Assembly (NCBI GenBank): GCA_964646605.1 | Contig: CAZYEX010000104.1 | Location: forward strand, 1-19,312 | Origin: SBAX01 sp964646605 | GTDB lineage: Bacteria; Planctomycetota; Phycisphaerae; UBA1845 | Length of the DNA: 19,312 nt | Reading direction: 5' to 3' | In this document: piece after piece, positions 11,667 to 18,358 of the stretch | Position numbering within the stretch: the stretch's first letter is position 1 | Layout: every line of letters begins with the position of its first letter | The notes under the pieces: model-generated | Told to the model about the DNA's origin: nothing | Seen by the model: only the letters and a program-made list of their open reading frames with translations | The model's database searches: none | Made by a program: the position numbers and the translations under genes

Positions 11667-12599
11667 TTAGCGATGCCCGCCTACGGGCGTAAACAGGGCG
11701 GTGGTCACGTAGCGTTCCGCGGTATCGGCCAAGAGCACGACGATCATTTTGTGTTCCGACTCTGGGCGTGAAGCGACGGTGAGGGCGGCGTGGAGGGCTG
11801 CGCCGCTGGAAACCCCGGCCAGGATGCCTTCCTCTCGGGCGAGCCGGCGGGTGCAGTCGAAGGCCTGCTCGTCCCGGACGGTGATGATTTCGTCGAGAAT
11901 GGCCCGGTTGAGGACTTCCGGGACGAACCCGACCCCGATCCCGGGCATCTGATGGTTGCCCGCGGGTCCGCCGGAAAGCACCGCGGCGCCGGCGGGTTCG
12001 ACGGCCACGACGCGCACACCGGACTTACGAGCCTTCAACACTTCGCCCACGCCGGTGATCGTCCCGCCCGTGCCGACGGCGGAGACGAACACGTCCACAG
12101 CGCCGCCGGTGTCCTCCCAGATTTCCACGGCAGTGGTGCGACGATGGACCTCCGGGTTGGCGGGATTTCGGAACTGATCGAGCATGAGCGAACCGGGGAT
12201 TTCCTCGAGAAGCTGCTTGGCGCGGGCCACGGCGTCGATCATCAGAATGCCGGGGGTCAGCACCACTTCCGCGCCGAGGAACTCGAGAAGCGCGACGCGT
12301 TCCTTCGACATCGTTTGCGGCATGGTCAGAATCAAACGGTACCCGCGGATGGCGGCGGCGAACGCCAGTCCGATCCCGGTGTTGCCGCCGGTGGCCTCGA
12401 TGAGGGTCATCCCTGGCCGCAACACGCCGCGATGTTCCGCGTCCTCGATCAGGGCCGCCCCAAGGCGATCCTTGACGCTGCCGCAGGGGTTGCGCATTTC
12501 CAACTTGGCCACCACGCGCCCGGGAAGGCCTCCTGCGAGGCGACGCAAGTCGACCATGGGGGTCCGGCCCACCGTGGCGATCAAATCGGGATGAATCAT
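11667..12599 (-). CDS. cysK: Cysteine synthase (O-acetylserine sulfhydrylase family)
   Basis: A 310-residue PLP-dependent beta-replacement enzyme, expected to make cysteine from O-acetylserine and sulfide in the cytosol. Visible landmarks: GRTPMVDL; NPCGSVKDR with the Schiff-base Lys43; the substrate loop EATGGNTG (classical CysK has EPTSGNTG); the phosphate loop GTGGTITG; and GVSSGAA with the serine that contacts the pyridine nitrogen. The changed substrate loop means a CysM-like or related specificity is possible, so the symbol is a family-level call. GAGGAA six nt upstream fixes the ATG at 12599. That ATG overlaps the stop of the crcB remnant (ATGA), and the promoter may lie upstream of that remnant. 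It converges on guaA with a 119-bp gap. Confidence 0.88.
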   Translation of the reverse strand: MIHPDLIATVGRTPMVDLRRLAGGLPGRVVAKLEMRNPCGSVKDRLGAALIEDAEHRGVLRPGMTLIEATGGNTGIGLAFAAAIRGYRLILTMPQTMSKERVALLEFLGAEVVLTPGILMIDAVARAKQLLEEIPGSLMLDQFRNPANPEVHRRTTAVEIWEDTGGAVDVFVSAVGTGGTITGVGEVLKARKSGVRVVAVEPAGAAVLSGGPAGNHQMPGIGVGFVPEVLNRAILDEIITVRDEQAFDCTRRLAREEGILAGVSSGAALHAALTVASRPESEHKMIVVLLADTAERYVTTALFTPVGGHR

Positions 12600-12712
12600 T
12601 TGAGATTCCTCGGCGCTAGCCATGCGCCCGCCCGCTGCACCCAACCTCCCAGGATATACCTCGCCAATGATCCGAGTCCGCCGGCGACGGTAATCAACAA
12701 GAGTTTGGTCAT
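12596..12712 (-). pseudogene. crcB: 5' remnant of a CrcB/Fluc fluoride channel gene
   Basis: A 38-codon frame beginning MTKLLLITVAGGLGSLARY and continuing ILGGWVQR. This matches the first transmembrane helix of CrcB/Fluc small fluoride channels, where GGxxGxxxRY is the family hallmark. Full proteins have about 120-130 residues and four helices; here similarity ends after ~27 residues and the frame closes at a TGA overlapping the cysK ATG. So most of the gene is deleted and its start has been joined to cysK. It cannot form a channel. It may act as a translated leader for cysK. The call rests on one short but characteristic motif. Confidence 0.65.
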
Positions 12713-12800
12713 CTGTGTAGGTCCGTTTCCGGCGTCACGGCCGAACGAAAACACTCGTTTCCGCCGGGCGTTGGTGGCCAAGCCGGCGCATCCGGCAACG
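12713..12800 (-). promoter_or_regulatory. Possible degraded fluoride (crcB) riboswitch leader
   Basis: The ~88-nt leader of the crcB remnant can be drawn as GCCGG-AUGCG-CCGGC, then a linker ending AACGCC, a second stem (CGGC..AACGA / UCGUU..GGCCG), then UGACGCC and finally ACCUAC before the ATG. This order (GAUG in the first loop, AAC linker, second stem, UGA-NNCC) recalls the fluoride riboswitch. However, the pseudoknot would have only three pairs (GCG/CGC), the linker is too long and the 3' side is stretched. I rate it as a hypothesis helped mainly by position. Confidence 0.25.
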
Positions 12801-12807
12801 GGTCAAC

Positions 12808-12834
12808 GTTGTAAGCAAAGCCCGGCCTTGTCAA
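12808..12834 (-). promoter_or_regulatory. Possible promoter TTGACA-N15-TACAAC for crcB'-cysK
   Basis: A perfect TTGACA at 12834-12829, overlapping the thiG stop, with TACAAC at 12813-12808. The 15-nt spacer is shorter than ideal. It would start RNA near 12800. Confidence 0.4.
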
Positions 12835-13667
12835 CCTCGCTGCGACGACGGGGCGATGGCGCCTTCGGTGGGTGAGGAGGCCGAGGCGTAGCGTTTCTTG
12901 GGGATGCGGCCTGCGAGGTGGGCGAGGCGACCGGCTTGGACGGCGTGGGACATGGCCGAGGCCATTTGGACCGGGTTCTTCGCGCCCGCGATTCCGGTGT
13001 TGAGTAGCACGCCGTCGGCGCCGAGTTCCATGGCGATGGCTACGTCGGAGGCTGTGCCCACCCCCGCGTCCACGATGACGGGGTAATTCGGGTCGCCGTC
13101 TTTAAGGTACTCTATGCAAAGCTGGATGTTGCTAGGGTTGAGGATTCCTTGCCCGCTTCCGATCGGCGAGCCGAGGGGCATGACGCTGGTGGCGCCGGCG
13201 TCCTTCAATCGTTTGGCGAGGATCGGATCGTCGTTGGTGTATGCCAGAACTTCGAAACCAGCGGCCACCAAGTCGCGCGTCGCTTCCAGCGTTCCGAACG
13301 GGTCGGGCAAGAGCGTCTTGGTGTCGGCGAGGACCTCGATTTTGACCCACTTGGCCCCGCGGTTGCCGAATCCTTCCAAAAGTTCGCGGCTGAGTTTGGC
13401 GGATCGGACGGCGTCCTTGGCCGAGAAGCAGCCCGCGGTGTTGGGCAGGATCGTGTAACGCGCGAGGTCGAGATGATCGAGGATGTTGTCCGCCCGGCGA
13501 GCGCCGTCGGGGGAGAGAACGTCGCGGCGAACGGCGACGGTGACGACTTCGCACTCCGCAGCGGCCAGCGCCGACGCCATCACGTCGAAGTTCTTGTATT
13601 TCCCGGTGCCCACGAAAAGCCGGGAGCCGAACTCGAACGAGCCCACCCGATACCGATCCGCGCCCAT
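12831..13667 (-). CDS. thiG: Thiazole synthase
   Basis: A 278-residue ThiG, which condenses 1-deoxy-xylulose-5-phosphate, dehydroglycine and ThiS-thiocarboxylate into the thiazole phosphate of thiamine. Family features: the opening FGSRLFVGTGKYKNF, VTVAVRR, the Schiff-base lysine in WVKIEVLAD, the phosphate-binding SPIGSGQGILNP, VPVIVDAGVG-type strand (here PVIVDAGVGTASD), GADGVLLNTGIAGA and AGRIPKKRYASASSP. The tail is slightly longer than the E. coli protein. The ATG at 13667 is preferred because GGAGG then sits 3 nt upstream; the ATG at 13670 directly abuts GGAGG. Either start overlaps the thiS stop, so the two genes are coupled. No other thi genes are present in the window. Confidence 0.95.
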   Translation of the reverse strand: MGADRYRVGSFEFGSRLFVGTGKYKNFDVMASALAAAECEVVTVAVRRDVLSPDGARRADNILDHLDLARYTILPNTAGCFSAKDAVRSAKLSRELLEGFGNRGAKWVKIEVLADTKTLLPDPFGTLEATRDLVAAGFEVLAYTNDDPILAKRLKDAGATSVMPLGSPIGSGQGILNPSNIQLCIEYLKDGDPNYPVIVDAGVGTASDVAIAMELGADGVLLNTGIAGAKNPVQMASAMSHAVQAGRLAHLAGRIPKKRYASASSPTEGAIAPSSQRG

Positions 13668-13867
13668 CATCCTCCCCCCACGAAGGTCACGATTTCGATG
13701 TGGTCGCCGTCGCGCACGCCGCGCTGGGCGAACGATTTTCGGGGAACGAGGTCCTCGTTGATTTCGACGGCTACGCGCACGGGCGCAAGATGAAGGTCGG
13801 CGAGAAGGTCGTGGACGGTCATCGAATCCCGCACCGTTTTCGATTCCCCATTGACGGTGATTTGCAT
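13667..13867 (-). CDS. thiS: Sulfur carrier protein ThiS
   Basis: A 66-residue ubiquitin-fold sulfur carrier. It opens MQITVNGESKTV, has TVHDLLADL, VAVEINEDLVPR and GDHIEIVTFVGGG, ending in the Gly-Gly whose carboxylate is adenylated and thiocarboxylated to donate sulfur to ThiG. Length and ending are exactly as expected. The ribosome site before the ATG at 13867 is weak (AGG). It overlaps thiG at the stop codon and has its own promoter just upstream. No ThiF is visible nearby. Confidence 0.95.
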   Translation of the reverse strand: MQITVNGESKTVRDSMTVHDLLADLHLAPVRVAVEINEDLVPRKSFAQRGVRDGDHIEIVTFVGGG

Positions 13868-13914
13868 GGCTGTGGCAACCTGCCGCGATCCTCGACAAAC
13901 ATCCTTCCCAACAG

Positions 13915-13944
13915 ATTATAGCCCGAACGCACGGATTGGGACAA
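13915..13944 (-). promoter_or_regulatory. Promoter TTGTCC-N18-TATAAT for thiSG
   Basis: A perfect TATAAT -10 (13920-13915) and a TTGTCC -35 (13944-13939) lie between the dGTPase stop and thiS. The predicted leader of ~41 nt is too short for a TPP riboswitch, and no THI-box is visible. Confidence 0.65.
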
Positions 13945-13950
13945 GGACGG

Positions 13951-15039
13951 CTACGAGCTACCGCATCCGAGCCGCTCGCACTCGCTTCGGCAAAAGCGGT
14001 CGGTCATACCGGCGATGAAGTCGCAGATCACGCGCTGGGGCCCCTGCTCGTCGATCCGGGCGGCGAACCTTGGGGGCAGTTCGGCGGGGCGTTGCCGATA
14101 GGCTTCGAAAAGCGAACGGATCAGGGTCTGCCCCTGCGCGTCCGTGTCGGCGATCTCGGCACGGCGGTAGACGCGGCGGAGGAGCAACCCCTCCAACGCT
14201 TCGAGTTCCGCATTCGCTTGGCCCGAAAGGAGCACGCGCGGGATGGCAGGGCTTGCGGCAAGCGGCGGGAGCGACGTGACGACGGCGTCTTGAATCAGCC
14301 GATTCAACATCGCGTCCAGCACGGGCCTGCGGACGGCGTGGAGCGGAGGATTGGTTGGGCCGCGGACCACCGAATCCCAAACCGTACGCCAGATCGCGAG
14401 ATCGCGCAGGTCGGCGGCGGTCAGGAATTCCGCTCCGACGGCGTCTTCGAGGTCGTGACAGTTGTAGGCGATGCGGTCGGCAAGGGAGGCGATCTGGGCT
14501 TCGACCGACGGGGCGGCGTCGTTGGAGGCGTCGGCGGGGACGTCGAAACCGGTCGCGTGACGACGCAGGCCGTCGAGGGTCTCGCAGGTCAGGTTGAGTC
14601 CGCGAAATGCGGGGTACGGGTGTTCCAGGAACTCGACGACGCGGAGGGTGTGGGCGTTGTGATTAAATCCGCCGTGGTCGGTCATCAAGGCGGCGAGCGC
14701 GCTTTCGCCCGCATGTCCGAAGGGGGGGTGACCGAGGTCGTGGGCGAGGGTGATCGCTTCGGTGAGGGCTTCATTGGCTCGTAGTGCCACGGCAAGGCAT
14801 CGCGCGACCTGGGCGGCTTCGAGGGTGTGCGTGAGGCGTGTTCGGAAGTGATCGTGGACCGTCGGGGCGAAGACCTGGGTCTTGTGCTCCAGGCGTCGAA
14901 AGGCCGTGGACTCGATGATTCGATGGCGGTCCAGCTCGAAGGGACCGCGAAAGGGATCCGTCGGTTCGAGGTACATACGACCCGCGGATCGCTCGGCGCG
15001 GAGCGCGTAGGCGGCGAGTTGGCCTTGGGCGTCGTCCAT
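13951..15039 (-). CDS. dGTPase-like HD-domain triphosphohydrolase
   Basis: A 362-residue member of the dGTP triphosphohydrolase family, which hydrolyses dNTPs to deoxynucleoside and triphosphate. Seen in order: AFRRLEHKTQVF, FRTRLTHTLEAAQVAR (first metal-binding His), AHDLGHPPFGH with the HD pair, HGGFNHNAHTLRVVEFLE, the later ADRIAYNCHDLEDA with a further metal-ligand Asp, and a C-terminal helical region ending FIAGMTDRF. Strict dGTP specificity cannot be inferred; many such homologues are dGTPase-like, so I give no symbol. The ATG at 15039 is 18 nt after the HIT stop with only a weak GGA upstream, so it is probably cotranscribed with the HIT gene. The role is likely nucleotide-pool sanitation. 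Confidence 0.9.
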   Translation of the reverse strand: MDDAQGQLAAYALRAERSAGRMYLEPTDPFRGPFELDRHRIIESTAFRRLEHKTQVFAPTVHDHFRTRLTHTLEAAQVARCLAVALRANEALTEAITLAHDLGHPPFGHAGESALAALMTDHGGFNHNAHTLRVVEFLEHPYPAFRGLNLTCETLDGLRRHATGFDVPADASNDAAPSVEAQIASLADRIAYNCHDLEDAVGAEFLTAADLRDLAIWRTVWDSVVRGPTNPPLHAVRRPVLDAMLNRLIQDAVVTSLPPLAASPAIPRVLLSGQANAELEALEGLLLRRVYRRAEIADTDAQGQTLIRSLFEAYRQRPAELPPRFAARIDEQGPQRVICDFIAGMTDRFCRSECERLGCGSS

Positions 15040-15057
15040 GTATTCCGGCGGCGACGA

Positions 15058-15579
15058 CTACGTTCGCAATCCCGCCGCCTGCGCGTGGCGAACGAGTTCC
15101 GCATACAAGGCGTCGAGGGAGTCGGGCACGACGCGGGCGTTACCGATGACGGCCATAAAGTTCGTATCCCCCGCCCACCGCGGAACGACGTGGGCGTGAA
15201 GATGTCCGGGAAGTCCGGCGCCGGCACATTGACCGATGTTGTAGCCGACGTTGAAGCCCTGGGGGCGGACGGCGGCGGCGAGGATTTTCGTCGCGTCGCG
15301 GATGGATCGCGTCAACTCCGTCAGCTCGGTTTCGCCCAGGTCCGCGAGATCGCCGGCGTGGGCCGCGTGGGCGACGAGCAGATGTCCGTTCGAGTAGGGG
15401 AAACGGTTCATGACCACAAAGGCCGACCGATTCCGCCACACGACGTGGTTCGCTGGATCGCCGGCCGGGTCCGCCCAGTAGCGACAAAGGAAGCACCCCT
15501 CGTCGGTCAGCTCGGGTCCCAGGGAGCGGATGTAGTCCATTCGCCAAGGAGCCCAAAGGTTGGAATTGAACTCGGCCAT
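15058..15579 (-). CDS. HIT-family hydrolase (Ap4A-type)
   Basis: A 173-residue histidine-triad protein. The triad HLHAHVVP has His126, His128 and His130; the central histidine is the nucleophile in this family. The start NLWAPWRMDYI and Cys29-x2-Cys32 (CFLC) are typical of the branch related to diadenosine tetraphosphate phosphorylases/hydrolases, where the cysteines help bind zinc. RFPYSNGHLLVAHAAH is the usual strand before the first helix. The ATG at 15579 follows AGGA by 4 nt; the frame reaching 15729 would run through the promoter. Exact substrate is unknown. It is first in a leftward unit with the dGTPase-like gene, both acting on nucleotides. Confidence 0.92.
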   Translation of the reverse strand: MAEFNSNLWAPWRMDYIRSLGPELTDEGCFLCRYWADPAGDPANHVVWRNRSAFVVMNRFPYSNGHLLVAHAAHAGDLADLGETELTELTRSIRDATKILAAAVRPQGFNVGYNIGQCAGAGLPGHLHAHVVPRWAGDTNFMAVIGNARVVPDSLDALYAELVRHAQAAGLRT

Positions 15580-15607
15580 GCCGTCCTGCACCGCCCCTTG
15601 GCGTGCG

Positions 15608-15636
15608 AGTCTATCGCCGTCGTTGGGGTGTAACAA
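15608..15636 (-). promoter_or_regulatory. Promoter TTGTTA-N17-TAGACT for the HIT gene
   Basis: The -35 TTGTTA lies at 15636-15631 and the -10 TAGACT at 15613-15608, with ideal 17-nt spacing. RNA would start near 15601, giving a ~22-nt leader. The -10 is the same TAGACT as at rplM and at the divergent gene on the right. Confidence 0.6.
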
Positions 15637-15659
15637 GTTGACCTGCGGATCGCGGACCG

Positions 15660-15687
15660 TTGCAGAGCCGCGCCCGCTCGCTAGACT
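15660..15687 (+). promoter_or_regulatory. Promoter TTGCAG-N16-TAGACT with start at or near the ATG
   Basis: The -10 TAGACT (15682-15687) lies in CGCTAGACTG as at rplM; the -35 TTGCAG is weak. Seven bases after the -10 comes the ATG at 15695, so the transcript may be leaderless. Confidence 0.5.
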
Positions 15688-15694
15688 GCTTAGC

Positions 15695-16324
15695 ATGATG
15701 CATTTGGGGCCGGCGAACCGAGGAATCAAGGCGTTGGGGCTGGTGACGGCGGCGGCCGTGCCCGCGGTCGTTTTTTGGTGTGGGTGCGGTCACGATGCCC
15801 GGCTGGCGGGGCAGAAGATTCGTTCGCCGAAAGTCGGGACTGTGACGCACTATGGCGTGACTCTCGATCGCCAGGCCGCGCCGGAGCAGGTCGCCTTCGT
15901 CGCGCTTCGCGCGATACGCGAAGACGTGTCGGCCAAGACTGATGCCGAACGACAGGCGGCGTTGGACAAACAGTTCGACCTGTGCGCCGCCAACGTTCTC
16001 GCCGCGAAAAACGTCAGTAGCCTGCCGCGGGACGAGTTCATCCACAGCGTCGTCTACCATTGGGCGCCGACGGTGGCGCATTACGTGGGAGACTTCGAGA
16101 CGGAGTGGGAGAAGGCGTCGGCGCGGTGCGTTCGGCGGGAGTCGAATCCCGCAAAAGAGTCCAAGGGCGGAGCTACGGAGGCGGAGATCGCCATGCAGGT
16201 GCGCGATCCCGGCGGCGATCCGAATGCGTCGGTGGTCCTGCTAGTGTGGTTGGCGCAGGACGAGGGCTATTGGCGGGTCACCCATTTGGGGTTCGATCCC
16301 ACGCGACGTACCATGGGGAATTGA
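15695..16324 (+). CDS. Putative exported lipoprotein, unknown function
   Basis: A 209-residue protein with a signal sequence: a basic residue at 11, a hydrophobic core around ALGLVTAAAVPAVVFW, and then Cys29 and Cys31 (WCGCGHD). Either cysteine could be lipidated, but neither context is a standard lipobox. The mature part is mixed polar, includes FIHSVVYHWAPTVAHYVGDFETEWEKA, and ends with VLLVWLAQDEGYWRVTHLGFDP, which resembles the last strands of small SnoaL/NTF2-like or stress-response folds, though that is only an impression. The start could be 15695 or the adjacent ATG at 15698. There is no room for a Shine-Dalgarno sequence if RNA starts where the promoter predicts. uvrA begins 87 nt downstream. 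Confidence 0.75.
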   Translation: MMHLGPANRGIKALGLVTAAAVPAVVFWCGCGHDARLAGQKIRSPKVGTVTHYGVTLDRQAAPEQVAFVALRAIREDVSAKTDAERQAALDKQFDLCAANVLAAKNVSSLPRDEFIHSVVYHWAPTVAHYVGDFETEWEKASARCVRRESNPAKESKGGATEAEIAMQVRDPGGDPNASVVLLVWLAQDEGYWRVTHLGFDPTRRTMGN

Positions 16325-16411
16325 GATTGACCATCCGGGGGAAGAGAAAGAAGGAATCGGCGACCAGTCCGGTTCTTCGATCATCACCCGTCAGCGACTG
16401 CGCCGTCACCT

Positions 16412-18358
16412 ATGGAATCGGAACACATCATCGTCCGCGGAGCGCGGGAGCATAACCTCAAGAACGTCTCGCTTACCCTGCCGCGAGGGAAACTCATCTG
16501 TCTGACCGGCGTGTCGGGAAGCGGCAAAAGCAGTTTCGCATTTGACACTCTGTTCGCGGAGGGGCAGAGGCGATATCTGGCGTCGCTGAGTTCGTACGCC
16601 CGCCAGTTCCTCGGTCAATTGCCCAGGCCCGACGTAGATCAGATCACCGGGCTCAGTCCTTCGATCTCCATACAACAGAAGACCAGCGGGTGGAATCCGC
16701 GAAGCACGGTGGGGACGGTAACGCAGATACATGATTATCTTCGAGTACTGTTCGCGCGGGTGGGACGTCAACACTGTCCGCAATGCGGCAAGCCTATTCA
16801 GGCCCAGTCTCGAGAGCAGATCATTACTCGTATTCTTGAACTGGGCGCGGGGACGAAGGTCATGGTTCTGGCGCCGGTGGTTCGCGGCCAGAAAGGGGAA
16901 TACCGGGATCTCTTCGAGGACCTTCTCCGGCAAGGGTTTGCGCGGGCGCGGGTGGACGGTGCGGTCGTTTCCTTGTCCGAGGCGCCGTCGTTGGCTCGCA
17001 ACTTGCGCCATTTCATTGAAGTCGTCATTGATCGCGTCACACTCTCGCAGAGCGGTCGCCCCCGACTCGCGGAAGCGGTCGAGAGCGGCCTGAAGCTGGG
17101 GAAGGGAATGTTGATCGTGGTGCGCGTCGAGGCCGCGAACGGCGGCGCGCCGCAAGACACTGACTCCGGCAGTTCGCGCAGAATGGCGGTCAAGGCGGCG
17201 GAGAGTGATCTACTCTTATCCTCGCAGTATGCCTGCGCCGACTGCCAACTGAGTTTGGAACCGCCGTCGCCGCAGTTGTTCAGTTTCAATTCGCCGCAGG
17301 GGATGTGTCTGGCCTGCGAGGGAATGGGAATTACGTTTGATTTCGACCCTGATTTGCTCGTCCCCGATCCCAAGAAATCGTTCCTACAACACGCCGTGGA
17401 TCCCATGCGCTTCTGGGGCCGAATGGGAAAATGGCGTCGCCATACTTACCGCGGCGTCGCCCAGCACGTGGGGTTCGACCTCGAGACCTCCTGGGGTGAG
17501 CTTCCCAAGAAAGCGACGAACGCATTACTGCTTGGTTTGGGCGACACACACATTACTTTCGAATGGACACATCGCGGCGGAGTGTGGCGACACGGTGGTA
17601 CGTTCGCGGGGGTGCTGGCGGAACTGCGCGAGAAGCACCGTCGGGCGAAGTCAGGCTTTGTGCGCGAATACTATGAGAAGTTCATGCGGACGGCTCGTTG
17701 CAACGCGTGCGAAGGCTCGCGGCTGAATCCGCAGGCGCTGGCCGTCCGCGTCGGCAAAGAAAACTTGAGCGAGGTTTGCGCCATGTCCATTGGCAAGGCG
17801 CGGACTTGGGTCGCAGATATCGAGTTGTCTCCCACGGAGCAGATCATCGCCCGAGACTTACTCAAGGAGATTGCCGCACGGTTGACCTTTCTCTGCGATG
17901 TGGGTTTGGATTATCTGACTCTGCATCGTACGGCGCCCACGCTTTCGGGCGGCGAGTCGCAGCGCCTTCGACTGGCCAGTCAGATCGGCGCCGGACTGGT
18001 CGGCGTCACGTATATCCTCGACGAGCCGAGCATCGGTTTGCACCATCGAGACAACGAGCGATTGCTCGAGTCCCTTCGTCGACTGCGCGATTTGGGCAAC
18101 ACGGTGGTGGTCGTCGAGCATGATGAACAGACCATGCGGGCGTCGGATTATGTCGTGGACTTCGGCCCCGGTCCGGGAATTCGGGGCGGCGAAGTCGTCG
18201 CCCAAGGGTCATTTCACGACGTAGCGAACGACCGCGCGTCGCTAACCGGTCGGTTCCTTCGGGGCGCCGAGCGGATTGAAGTTCCGGCGCGCCGACGCCC
18301 CGTCCCGCCGTTTCCGGCAGAAACCAAGAGGGCCCGTGGCCGCACTGTTGCAAAGTAG
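16412..18358 (+). CDS. uvrA: UvrA-type excinuclease subunit, N-terminal half
   Basis: A 648-residue frame holding the first ABC unit of UvrA, the DNA-damage sensor of nucleotide excision repair. Seen: Walker A GVSGSGKSS at 33-41; QRRYLASLSSYARQFL; Cys122/Cys125; the UvrB-binding region near 130-240; a zinc module with Cys275, 278, 299 and 302; the DNA-binding insertion; CNACEGSRLNPQ; the ABC signature LSGGESQ at 511-517; and Walker B ILDEPSIGLH. It then runs through LTGRFLRG..IEVPARRR and stops after a basic linker, where normal UvrA (about 940 residues) continues into the second ABC unit. That half lies in the +1 frame from 18246 onward. The wording of the insertion domain recalls a planctomycete UvrA paralogue rather than the E. 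coli type. No clear promoter or Shine-Dalgarno sequence is seen. Split gene or frameshift: see findings. Confidence 0.9.
   Translation: MESEHIIVRGAREHNLKNVSLTLPRGKLICLTGVSGSGKSSFAFDTLFAEGQRRYLASLSSYARQFLGQLPRPDVDQITGLSPSISIQQKTSGWNPRSTVGTVTQIHDYLRVLFARVGRQHCPQCGKPIQAQSREQIITRILELGAGTKVMVLAPVVRGQKGEYRDLFEDLLRQGFARARVDGAVVSLSEAPSLARNLRHFIEVVIDRVTLSQSGRPRLAEAVESGLKLGKGMLIVVRVEAANGGAPQDTDSGSSRRMAVKAAESDLLLSSQYACADCQLSLEPPSPQLFSFNSPQGMCLACEGMGITFDFDPDLLVPDPKKSFLQHAVDPMRFWGRMGKWRRHTYRGVAQHVGFDLETSWGELPKKATNALLLGLGDTHITFEWTHRGGVWRHGGTFAGVLAELREKHRRAKSGFVREYYEKFMRTARCNACEGSRLNPQALAVRVGKENLSEVCAMSIGKARTWVADIELSPTEQIIARDLLKEIAARLTFLCDVGLDYLTLHRTAPTLSGGESQRLRLASQIGAGLVGVTYILDEPSIGLHHRDNERLLESLRRLRDLGNTVVVVEHDEQTMRASDYVVDFGPGPGIRGGEVVAQGSFHDVANDRASLTGRFLRGAERIEVPARRRPVPPFPAETKRARGRTVAK

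Noticed and set aside
10186..11667. 493-codon frame antisense to guaA, and similar long frames antisense to guaB, cysK and thiG
   Set aside because: Fully overlapped by enzymes with intact active-site motifs; histidine/aspartate/arginine-rich composition typical of antisense reading of high-GC genes.
13868..13938. TPP riboswitch ahead of thiS
   Set aside because: The predicted leader is only about 41 nt and has no THI-box-like sequence; the switch needs roughly 100 nt.
16327..16357. Promoter TTGACC-N19-AGGAAT for uvrA
   Set aside because: The spacer is too long and the -10 match poor; I could not support it.
18336..18358. Classical programmed frameshift signal at the end of the first uvrA frame
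   Set aside because: The codons before the stop (GTT GCA AAG TAG) do not form a known slippery heptamer or a prfB-like CUU-UGA site, and no strong downstream structure was evident. A frameshift elsewhere in 18246-18355 is not excluded.
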